From: Gammaproteobacteria bacterium
GTDB taxonomy: Bacteria > Pseudomonadota > Gammaproteobacteria > Pseudomonadales > Azotimanducaceae
Direction: 5' to 3'
Assembly (NCBI GenBank): GCA_021773565.1
Contig: JAJFJZ010000013.1
Span: forward strand, 372,001-436,000
DNA: 64,000 nucleotides
The position numbers and the translations under genes are program-made. Below are positions 16,313-23,927 of this stretch, piece after piece; within the stretch, counting starts at the first letter, position 1, and each line of letters starts with the position of its first letter. The notes beneath the pieces were generated by a model that saw nothing but the letters and a program-made list of their open reading frames with translations, had not been told where the DNA came from and did no database searches.

Positions 16313-17461
16313 TCAAGCACTCAGCTTATGGGGCCTGCCCGATTTCGCAAAGGGCAACAATTTTGGCACGCGTTTCTGGTATTCGCTGTATTCAGGGTGG
16401 TACCGCACCAGATCACGCTCCTCAAAAACAATAGCGCCTAATATGTAGGCACTGGTACCCAGTGCAAACACCAGATGCGAAATGGTCATGTGTGGGGTAA
16501 TCCATATCACCATTAACCAACCTACGTACAGTGGGTGCCTGCTGTACTTGTAAAGTGTAGTTTCCTGAAAGGGAAGTTGTGTGTATTCCTTTCCGCGCAG
16601 GTTTAACCAAACCTGCCGCAGCCCAAACAGGTCAAAATGATTAATAGCAAAGGTTGATGCTACCAGCAGTCCCCAACCCGTCGCGTATCCCGCATTGGCC
16701 AGATTGGCTGATTCACCACCAAGTCTCCATATATCCACACCTAATGGCCGCCATAACACCATAAGTGCCGTAAAGGTTATCCCTGAAACCAGTACATAGG
16801 TACTGCGTTCTACCGACACAGGAATAATACGTGTCCAGCGTTCTTTAAATGCCGGGCGGGCCATGATGCTATGTGGCAGGGTGAAGCCGGTCAGAAGTAA
16901 CAAATCAACCAACAGCGCTGAAGTTATGGAGCCCGATGCTTCTGAATCGAGGGTTACCGGTAACAAAAAATCTCCTACCCACAATCCCGCATATACGAGC
17001 GACGCCATGCCCACCGTGTAACAAACCACCCCATATACAAAAGCTATTGTGCGTCCTGTCATGGTTTTTTCACGGGTGGTCCTGGTATAGGTTTCCCCTA
17101 TAACCTGTTGTCGTGTTTCTTCCAGTCGACCCAAGACCTTTTTACGCAAGTCAGGCTGTACTTCAGCTTCTTCAAGCGCCGAATCCAGATACGCAAGCAA
17201 GCGGTCAAAGTGACTGTGATTTAGCCCACGACGCACTAAACCTGCATGTGCCTTTCGCAAATCTACACCTGGTGTCTGCCCCGGTCCATCCAGCGCAAAA
17301 TTGAGAAATCGCTTTTGTTGCGCCTCAATGTTTTTTACATCTAGCCCGATGAAAAATCGGGCTAATTCATCATCCAGCATTACAGCGGCATACAAGGCAG
17401 CAGTTGCCTTTGCAAGCACCTCCTCACCACCCACTTCCTCATAAAGCGATATGTTTGACAT
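16313..17461 (-). CDS. Truncated haemoglobin fused to MddA/NnrU-like membrane methyltransferase
   Basis: A 382-residue two-domain protein. Residues 1-125 form a group I truncated globin: LYEEVGGEEVLAKAT, LARFFIGLDV, QQKRFLNFALDGPGQTP and RKAHAGLV with proximal His72, then SHFDRLLAYLDSALEE. From about residue 134 an integral-membrane domain begins (TMTGRTIAFVYGVVCY) with HSIMARPAFKERWT, ERSTYVL, INHFDLFGLRQVWLNLRG, YSRHPLYVGW (306-315) and FEERDL (346-351). This is the pattern of methanethiol S-methyltransferase MddA and NnrU/isoprenylcysteine methyltransferase relatives, which use S-adenosylmethionine. Reading frame and linker are continuous, so it looks like a real fusion. A haem-gas sensing or oxygen/NO-handling front end on a thiol methyltransferase is inferred. 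A CadC-type regulator is divergent. Confidence 0.88.
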   Translation of the reverse strand: MSNISLYEEVGGEEVLAKATAALYAAVMLDDELARFFIGLDVKNIEAQQKRFLNFALDGPGQTPGVDLRKAHAGLVRRGLNHSHFDRLLAYLDSALEEAEVQPDLRKKVLGRLEETRQQVIGETYTRTTREKTMTGRTIAFVYGVVCYTVGMASLVYAGLWVGDFLLPVTLDSEASGSITSALLVDLLLLTGFTLPHSIMARPAFKERWTRIIPVSVERSTYVLVSGITFTALMVLWRPLGVDIWRLGGESANLANAGYATGWGLLVASTFAINHFDLFGLRQVWLNLRGKEYTQLPFQETTLYKYSRHPLYVGWLMVIWITPHMTISHLVFALGTSAYILGAIVFEERDLVRYHPEYSEYQKRVPKLLPFAKSGRPHKLSA

Positions 17462-17511
17462 AATTGTTCCCTCGTTTGGTTGATCTGTGTCTGTCGTACA
17501 TTCCAGAAGCC

Positions 17512-17532
17512 GGATTGCGTTTCTGGATTGCG
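17512..17532. promoter_or_regulatory. Direct repeat GGATTGCG in divergent promoter region
   Basis: GGATTGCG occurs at 17512-17519 and 17525-17532, 13 bases start to start, in the 197-base gap between the globin-methyltransferase gene and the divergent CadC-type regulator. Winged-helix OmpR-type regulators often bind direct repeats, so this is a candidate site for the neighbouring regulator. The evidence is only repetition and position. Confidence 0.3.
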
Positions 17533-17658
17533 AGCCACTGTGCAGATAAACTTGGCGAGTATCCTGACCCGGGGCAGATTTGTTGATGACTTATTTATGA
17601 CCTGCCCTGAAAAGTTTCAAATCTAACTCCAGGAAATAAATAAAACTATTAAATATCA

Positions 17659-20235
17659 ATGAGTTACATAATAAACGACATCGAGATCGATACGGAACAG
17701 CTGGAGTTGCGTCACGCTGGGAATGCGGTTGCTATCCAGAAAAAGGTTTTCGAACTGCTGGTCTTTTTAATCAGAAACCGGGAAAGGGCCTTAAGCAAAG
17801 ACGAAATACAGGCTGCGGTTTGGCCCAATACCATCGTTTCAGAGACAGCGCTCACGCGTGCGATTCTAAAAGCGCGCCGAGCACTAAACGATGACGCTCA
17901 AACGCAGGCTCTAATTAAGACAGTGCATGGAGTGGGCTACCGCTTTATTGGCGATGTACAGGAATCCAGCTTAAGCCCCAATTTAAGACATCAGGCTGAA
18001 TGGCGCACTGAAAGGCGCAATGATTTATTAAGGGCACTCACGGCCTATGGTGCCATAGCATGGCTGGGAAACCAGATGGCGGCCATGGTATGGGAAGCCT
18101 TTGAATTTGACAAAGTCATGTTGCAAATGTTGCTCGCGATAAGTTTGGCTGGATTACCTGTGGTGCTGGCCTTTACGTGGTGGTTTCGTTTTACCCCCAA
18201 CGGGTTGAGTCGCAGGGATTCTAAACACGTAATCGAAAAGGCCTCCGGTTCAATCAGGTTCTATTCCCTTGTGCTCGGTGCATTGCTGCTTGGAATTTCT
18301 GCAACGGTGTACTGGGGTCAGCGGGATAACTTACCACCAGCAGATAATATCGATCGCGTCGCCATATTACCCTTGATAAACAGTACTGGTAACAGCGAAC
18401 ATAACTGGACGAGCCTGGGTTTGATGAGTTTGTTTAATCAGCAGATACGGAGTGCCAGACTAGCCACGGTTCCAGTAAAAAAAGTGATCGATATTGTGGG
18501 GGAAGTGTCCACAGGGTTTACCATTACGCCGGAATTAGCGGACAGTTTTCAGCGAATTCAGGGCGCAAACACACTTGTTTTGCCTGAATTGTATGTGGAT
18601 AACGAAGATGTATTGAGTTTGAAACTGACCATCTTTAACAAAGGCGAAAGCGAACGTATCAAGACCCGGGGCAATCTGATTCCCACGGAGCTTGCACAAA
18701 TTGCAGGTAGAGACCTGGTCAGCCTCCTAAAACCCCAGTACCCCGCAGGCAGGTTCCTGGCTGGTATTTCGGAAGATCCATTTGTTAATGAATTATACTC
18801 CCGAGGTATGTACCAGGAACTATCAGGGAACCTGGAACAGGCGCGCAACCTGTTCAAGGCCGCTTACACTCAGGATCCGGATTTTTTTTACGCAGGATAT
18901 GAGTATGCCCAAACCACGCGCATGTTGGGTTTTTTCGAAGAAGCCGAGCAACTATTTGCGGCCTTTTATGACGACGCCGTAAAAAATAAGGAAGCGAAAC
19001 AGATTGTTTTGTTAAGCAATGCCTTCGGCATATTGCATGACCTGAAAGGGGACCTGGACAAGGCAGAAACACTCTACAAAAAAGGCATTCAGGTAGCAGC
19101 GGATAACCAGCTCCACGAAGGTGGCGGAAACCTGCTATTTAATTACGCCATCATCGAAAAAAACCGTGGCAATCTTCTAAGCGCCAGAAATTTACTGGGA
19201 CAAGCGGCTACTGCCTATCAAAAAGACCGTATCAGCGTTTCAGGCTCTCTTTATATCACTTTGGGAAATGTGGCGGTAAATGAAGGCGACCTCTACGAAG
19301 CCGGGCAGAATTACGAAAAGGCACGTACCCAGTTTATTGAGCAACAGAGCCTGTCTGGCGAAGCAATCGCTCTGAGCAATTTGAGCTGGCTTGCGCAACA
19401 GGAAAAACGCTTTGATGACAGCCTGAATTATATGGATCAATCCATAGAAATTCGAAAACGAACATCCGACAAAGTCGGATTGATCAAGGGCCTCATCCGG
19501 CAAGCCGATTTGCAATATGCCATGGGCGAATTCGACGCCTGTGCGGAAACTACCGAACAGATTCTGAACGATGCCCACGTTCAGGATGAAAATGACTTAC
19601 TTGCCACCGCCCTGGCGTTCAGAGGGATGCTAGCTTTCGAGCAAAACGAATTCGACCGGGCAATCAAGGACATGTCCCGGGTAATAGACATTCGAGTTTC
19701 ACGCCAGGACGTAAGTGGCCAGCTTAGAATGAGCAACCTTTTGGCCAAGGTTTACATTGCACAAAAACAGTATGAACAAGCCGAATCACTGCTGAATACT
19801 ACTCTGGCAGAAGCCCGGACGAAGGGTTTCGCATCCATAGAGTCAAACGCACTGCGGTTTCTGGCTCAGACTGCGCGATTGCGTGACGGACTGGCCGCTG
19901 GTGCGGCGAGCTATGCCAAACTTTTGTCTGAATTGCGCAGCAATTCTGACCCCACAGTGGAACGTACGGTAGCCATCGACTACGCACAAATTCTTATGGA
20001 ACTGGACGACCTGGATGCGGCTGCAGGCATACTCGGGTCGCTAACAGATGCGGAGCCTGATCGTCAGTTATTGTTGGCCCAGGCAGAATTTGCCTACAAA
20101 AATAGTCTTCAAAAAGACGCTCTAAGCCTGATGCTTGCAGCCAAAGAAATTTCACGCCAGCGCTGGACACAGTCTAATGAAAATCGTCTGGCAGATTATA
20201 GTAATAGTATTGAAACAATGATCCAGCAATTGTGA
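17659..20235 (+). CDS. CadC/ToxR-type membrane transcriptional regulator with TPR domain
   Basis: An 858-residue one-component regulator. Residues 1-98 are an OmpR/PhoB-type winged helix (LVFLIRNRERALSKDEI, then SETALTRAILKARRAL and IKTVHGVGYRF). Three hydrophobic segments follow (about 128-148, 154-176 and 201-219). A segment IDRVAILPLINSTG resembles the TolB/FlgO-like domain often found in such regulators. From about residue 380 to the end is a long TPR solenoid in the periplasm (for example FYAGYEYAQTTRMLGFFEEA and LFNYAIIEKNRGNLLSARN). Thus a membrane-bound activator with a periplasmic protein- or peptide-sensing surface is expected. It is divergent from the globin-methyltransferase fusion and is the obvious candidate to control it. 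Confidence 0.92.
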   Translation: MSYIINDIEIDTEQLELRHAGNAVAIQKKVFELLVFLIRNRERALSKDEIQAAVWPNTIVSETALTRAILKARRALNDDAQTQALIKTVHGVGYRFIGDVQESSLSPNLRHQAEWRTERRNDLLRALTAYGAIAWLGNQMAAMVWEAFEFDKVMLQMLLAISLAGLPVVLAFTWWFRFTPNGLSRRDSKHVIEKASGSIRFYSLVLGALLLGISATVYWGQRDNLPPADNIDRVAILPLINSTGNSEHNWTSLGLMSLFNQQIRSARLATVPVKKVIDIVGEVSTGFTITPELADSFQRIQGANTLVLPELYVDNEDVLSLKLTIFNKGESERIKTRGNLIPTELAQIAGRDLVSLLKPQYPAGRFLAGISEDPFVNELYSRGMYQELSGNLEQARNLFKAAYTQDPDFFYAGYEYAQTTRMLGFFEEAEQLFAAFYDDAVKNKEAKQIVLLSNAFGILHDLKGDLDKAETLYKKGIQVAADNQLHEGGGNLLFNYAIIEKNRGNLLSARNLLGQAATAYQKDRISVSGSLYITLGNVAVNEGDLYEAGQNYEKARTQFIEQQSLSGEAIALSNLSWLAQQEKRFDDSLNYMDQSIEIRKRTSDKVGLIKGLIRQADLQYAMGEFDACAETTEQILNDAHVQDENDLLATALAFRGMLAFEQNEFDRAIKDMSRVIDIRVSRQDVSGQLRMSNLLAKVYIAQKQYEQAESLLNTTLAEARTKGFASIESNALRFLAQTARLRDGLAAGAASYAKLLSELRSNSDPTVERTVAIDYAQILMELDDLDAAAGILGSLTDAEPDRQLLLAQAEFAYKNSLQKDALSLMLAAKEISRQRWTQSNENRLADYSNSIETMIQQL

Positions 20236-20360
20236 AACATTTCATGCACAGAACACACAAGCTAACTATGTTTGCGTGTACAAGAGCGTTGATTCGGGAT
20301 AGGTTTGCAAACGATCAACTTATACCGCAGTTGTCGGTGTAAATTCGGGAGCATTGCACA

Positions 20361-20987
20361 GTGAAAAACGACACTATAATAATTGGCATCACCGGTGCAT
20401 CCGGATCGGGCAAGTCGCTTGTTTCTTCCAACCTGCGCAAAGATTTTGGGCCACATGAAGTTACCGTCCTGAAAGAAGATAACTACTACAAAGAACTCAA
20501 TAACATGCCGATGTCAGTACGCAGCCAGATGAATTTCGATCACCCCGATGCGCTGGATCACGAAACCCTGCGCAATCACCTTGAGACCCTGCTGGCCGGG
20601 GAAAAGATTGATGTGCCCCAATATGATTATGTTACCCATTCCCGCAAGGCAGAAACGACTATTGTTGAACCGCACAAAATTATTGTACTTGACGGTATTC
20701 TAATTTTAACAGATCCAGCCTTAAGGCAATTACTCGATATCAAGATATTTGTCGACACACCTATGGATGTTTGTCTGTTGCGACGTATTCAGCGCGATAC
20801 AGTAGAACGAGGGCGAACACTTACCTCGGTAATTGAGCAATACGAATCAACGGTGCGGCCGATGTATTTACAATTTATCGAACCCTCAAAACGATATGCC
20901 GACATAATCATTCCGCTGGGTGGCAAAAACGAGATTGCCATAGATATTATCAAGGCAAAAATGAACGCTTTGCTGGATCGCTCCTGA
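20361..20987 (+). CDS. udk: Uridine kinase
   Basis: A 208-residue cytoplasmic kinase that phosphorylates uridine and cytidine to their monophosphates in pyrimidine salvage. Walker A GASGSGKS is at residues 12-19, followed by family motifs EDNYYKELNNMP, NFDHPDALDHE, PQYDYVTHSRK and FVDTPMDVCLLRRIQRDTVERG. It starts at GTG 20361, with GGGAG about 10 bases upstream. It appears monocistronic, with a hairpin after its stop. Length and motifs match Udk closely. Confidence 0.95.
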   Translation: MKNDTIIIGITGASGSGKSLVSSNLRKDFGPHEVTVLKEDNYYKELNNMPMSVRSQMNFDHPDALDHETLRNHLETLLAGEKIDVPQYDYVTHSRKAETTIVEPHKIIVLDGILILTDPALRQLLDIKIFVDTPMDVCLLRRIQRDTVERGRTLTSVIEQYESTVRPMYLQFIEPSKRYADIIIPLGGKNEIAIDIIKAKMNALLDRS

Positions 20988-21009
20988 AACCCGGGCTGGT
21001 AACCGGGTT
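20988..21009. terminator. Hairpin after uridine kinase, possible terminator
   Basis: The stem AACCCGG/CCGGGTT with an eight-base loop begins 1 base after the udk stop and lies between convergent genes. The following bases are only moderately T-rich, so termination is uncertain. Confidence 0.4.
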
Positions 21010-21032
21010 ATTAATGTCAAATTTTCCAGGTC

Positions 21033-22442
21033 TTATTCCCCGCCTGCATATATCTTGACCAATCGATCCAGAAACTCGCGTCCCTGGAACAGGGATTCAA
21101 CTGGCATCCGCTCATTCAATCCATGGGCATTAACTTTATCCGGCTCCACAAACAGGCCGCTTACTCCATAAGTTGGTATGCCTGCAGGTGTGAGAAAACG
21201 CCCATCGGTGCCACCCGCAACCATGCGGGGTATTACCGGAATCCCCGGCCACATTTGTTGTGTAAGCAGTTCAATGGGCCCCAGAATTTCCCGGGTTAGT
21301 GGTGGGGGTGGCGAGGTACTTTCAGGCGGATCAACAAATCGCACGCTAATGCTGGAATCATCCACTATCTGTTCCAGGACCAGGCGAATTTCTTCCTGTG
21401 TGTGTCCTGGGAAGATTCTGCAGTTTACGTTTGCACCTGCCCGTTGGGGTAGCGCATTTGGCGCATGACCCGCTTCTAGCATAGTGCTTACACAGGTAGT
21501 GTGCAGTATTGAGTTGTGGCTGGGATTGGCGCTTATTCGCGCCAGAGCATCCTTATCTGGCGGTGTGCGGATGATTGCCTGCATATCACTTGCAACCTGC
21601 CCTGACTCAATTTTGGAAAAGCGCTCAAAATACGTGCGTGTTGTGTCGTTGAATTCTATTGGAAAGGAGTACGCTGCTATTTTACCCAGCGCCAGGGCAA
21701 GACTGTTTATCGCATTGTCTGGTCTGGGTCGTGAGGAGTGCCCGCCGGGGTTAGTGCTCTCCAGCCAGTAGTCCTGATATAACTTTTCCCCTGCCTGTAT
21801 CGCGTGAAATACGCGTATACCGCCTTCTCGCATGTAACCACCTCCGCCCTCGTTCAGCGCGAACTTTGCATCGATCAAACTTCGATGATGTTCCAGAAGA
21901 TATCGGACGCCATTAAAATCATTAGGCGTTTCCTCTCCACAGGTTAGTACCAGTTTTACGGTTGTTTCCGGTTGATAGCCGGACTCTTTCATGCGCATCA
22001 TTACATCGACAAAGATCGCCGCCATGCTTTTATCGTCCGCGGTGCCACGTCCATAAAAATAGCCATCTTCCTCCACCAGCTTAAAGGGATCACGCTCCCA
22101 ATCCGCTCGATTCGCTTCTACCACATCAATATGCGCCAGCAGCATTATCGCTGCGTCATCCGGCGCACTTCCGGGCAGAACTGCAACCAGGTTTCCCTGT
22201 TTTGGCCACGCCTCGGGTACAATGACATGAAGGGCACTGTCCGGAAAACCCGAGGAGCTCAAACGCGAAGCCATGGCGTTTGCTGCCTCGGTGCAGCTGC
22301 CCGACGACAGCGTTGTGTTGATCTCAACCAGCTGTTTATAGATATCGCGGAAGTTTACCTCCTCAATTGTTAAAGCGGCTGATACACTCTGCGAAGCAGC
22401 AAAAAAAAGTAGTGCCGCTAGCGTTGTTAATAATAATTTCAT
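21033..22442 (-). CDS. Exported M20-family metallopeptidase
   Basis: A 469-residue zinc-dependent exopeptidase or amidohydrolase of the M20 family with a Sec signal peptide (MKLLLTTLAALLFFAA, cleavage near VSA-ALT). Metal-binding motifs are visible: LLAHIDVVEAN (His, Asp), YGRGTADDKS (bridging Asp), LVLTCGEETPND (general base Glu and ligand Glu), NEGG and a late GLNERMP region with PAGIPTYGVSG. The dimerisation lid domain lies between about 210 and 330 (NPGGHSSRPRPDNAI). It probably trims peptides or acyl-amino acids in the periplasm. No obvious operon partner; the next minus-strand gene upstream starts 55 bases away. Confidence 0.92.
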   Translation of the reverse strand: MKLLLTTLAALLFFAASQSVSAALTIEEVNFRDIYKQLVEINTTLSSGSCTEAANAMASRLSSSGFPDSALHVIVPEAWPKQGNLVAVLPGSAPDDAAIMLLAHIDVVEANRADWERDPFKLVEEDGYFYGRGTADDKSMAAIFVDVMMRMKESGYQPETTVKLVLTCGEETPNDFNGVRYLLEHHRSLIDAKFALNEGGGGYMREGGIRVFHAIQAGEKLYQDYWLESTNPGGHSSRPRPDNAINSLALALGKIAAYSFPIEFNDTTRTYFERFSKIESGQVASDMQAIIRTPPDKDALARISANPSHNSILHTTCVSTMLEAGHAPNALPQRAGANVNCRIFPGHTQEEIRLVLEQIVDDSSISVRFVDPPESTSPPPPLTREILGPIELLTQQMWPGIPVIPRMVAGGTDGRFLTPAGIPTYGVSGLFVEPDKVNAHGLNERMPVESLFQGREFLDRLVKIYAGGE

Positions 22443-22496
22443 GACTAACTCCTGATTGGATCTACGGCAAAACCGTAATCCGGATAATAAGAATTT

Positions 22497-23024
22497 CTAC
22501 CCAGGCTCCGCACGTTTCCTTGCCCGGGCGCGACGCGCAGCTTCATCCATAACAAATCGGGAGCCTTCTGCGCGGGTAACATTTAACTGCATTTCCTGAA
22601 TTTTCCAGCCTTCTGCAGTTCGAATCAATTTATCATCATAATACCCAAACATGGTATAGCGATCATTAAGGGTATCTTCCGAAGTGCGTAATTCTTCTGG
22701 AAGCGACCGGGGTTTCAACCAGTGTTCTGCGCGCATGTGCATGCGACATTGGGCAGTGTCCCCACTGACAGTAATACGGTGGTTCGTGAAGAAATGCTGT
22801 GTTACAGAAAGTTCCGCAAAAATACGGGCCTGTGCACCAACAACACGATCAACCTGCAATAGTTGCGCTTTTTGACCGGACCAGGCACTCAAATCAAAAA
22901 TAACCTCGTTCACAAAAACACTTCGCCACAAAACCCAGTCGCGCGCATCCAGACCGGTTGCATAGTTGGACATGACATCAATAATGGCGGCACGATCCAA
23001 CAAGTATTGAACATCTTCAGACAT
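22497..23024 (-). CDS. SnoaL/NTF2-like protein (ring-hydroxylating dioxygenase small-subunit-like)
   Basis: A 175-residue single-domain protein with the cone-shaped NTF2/SnoaL fold: DRAAIIDVMSNYATGLDARDW at the N-terminus, then strands around TQHFFTNHRITVSGDTAQCRMH and TMFGYYDDKLIRTAEGWKIQ. Members of this group act as isomerases, hydrolases, dehydratases or accessory subunits; the exact reaction cannot be read. It lies 6 bases downstream of an SDR gene on the same strand, a pairing frequent in catabolic gene sets for hydrophobic ring compounds. The tail is Arg/Ala-rich (RRARARKRAEPG). Confidence 0.82.
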   Translation of the reverse strand: MSEDVQYLLDRAAIIDVMSNYATGLDARDWVLWRSVFVNEVIFDLSAWSGQKAQLLQVDRVVGAQARIFAELSVTQHFFTNHRITVSGDTAQCRMHMRAEHWLKPRSLPEELRTSEDTLNDRYTMFGYYDDKLIRTAEGWKIQEMQLNVTRAEGSRFVMDEAARRARARKRAEPG

Positions 23025-23030
23025 GCACTC

Positions 23031-23873
23031 TTAACCTTTCGTCAAAGTTTGGTCATCACGCATGGCATCCAGCTCTTTTTGAATCCCCTTGGTCCACCAG
23101 GGGTGAGTCAGTATCCAGAATTTTTCGTTCTCTATGGCCTCAGCGACCAGGGTACCCACCTCGTCCGGCTGCATACCCTGTTCCAGAATAGCCTGTATTT
23201 TGTCTCCTGCACTTCCAGATTTAGGAACTTTGGGCTTTATTTGTCCTGTTGCGCCTTCACGAGGTGGACGGAATTCAACAGAATGTCGGCTAATGTTGGT
23301 ATTGATTGGTCCAGGACACAAAACGGATGCAGTAATTGGACTTTTGCGTGCCCGTAATTCCCGCTCGAGAGAAGCCATGAGTGCTACAACCCCATGTTTT
23401 GCGACATTATATGCACCCATAGTTCGACCAGCCATCAACCCGGCCATGGAAGAAGTTGAATTAATATGGCCTTCCCCCTGGGATTCTATCAAGGGTAAAA
23501 AGACCTGCACCCCATATATGGGGCCCCACAAATCAACATCAATAATCCACTTCCAGTCCTTAAGTTTTATATTCATTGAGGAAGTCGGAATACCAATACC
23601 TGCGTTATTGCATAACACGTGAACAGCGCTGTAAGTTTCCATAGCACAATCAGCAAGCGCCTGGATTTCCTCCAGTTTGGACACGTCACAATATTGCCCT
23701 ACCACCTCTGTCCCGCCGTCCTGAAACTCTTTCACCGCCTCGGCGAGGGCCTTTTTATCCAGGTCGGCAAGTACCAGTTTCATTCCGCGATGTGCAAAGG
23801 CGCGCGCCATTCCCAGGCCAATACCACTTCCACCACCGGTAATAACCGCCACCTTGTCTTTAAAATCTTTCAT
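23031..23873 (-). CDS. Short-chain dehydrogenase/reductase
   Basis: A 280-residue classical SDR. The Rossmann motif TGGGSGIG lies near residue 12, with an acidic residue after the second strand (LVLADLD) suggesting NAD(H). NNAG, STSSMAG and the catalytic YNVAK are present, followed by LCPGPINTNIS. A C-terminal extension (residues 205-280) is longer than average, as in SDRs acting on bulky substrates. It is co-transcribed with the SnoaL-like gene and divergent from the Baeyer-Villiger-type monooxygenase across 54 bases, so it may oxidise an alcohol to the ketone taken by that enzyme. This last point is inference. Confidence 0.9.
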   Translation of the reverse strand: MKDFKDKVAVITGGGSGIGLGMARAFAHRGMKLVLADLDKKALAEAVKEFQDGGTEVVGQYCDVSKLEEIQALADCAMETYSAVHVLCNNAGIGIPTSSMNIKLKDWKWIIDVDLWGPIYGVQVFLPLIESQGEGHINSTSSMAGLMAGRTMGAYNVAKHGVVALMASLERELRARKSPITASVLCPGPINTNISRHSVEFRPPREGATGQIKPKVPKSGSAGDKIQAILEQGMQPDEVGTLVAEAIENEKFWILTHPWWTKGIQKELDAMRDDQTLTKG

Positions 23874-23927
23874 TGTTTCTCCTTCCCGTGCCTTATATGG
23901 TAACTCAAAACAAAGGGAGCAGGGTTA

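Noticed and set aside
16190-16441. Plus-strand open frame with AKGS-like hexapeptide repeats
   Set aside because: No ribosome site and no homology recognised; it overlaps the end of the globin-methyltransferase gene and the repeats are better treated as a DNA array in the rubrerythrin leader.
20988-21009. Strong intrinsic terminator for udk
   Set aside because: The stem is good but no clear T-run follows; kept only as a low-confidence hairpin.
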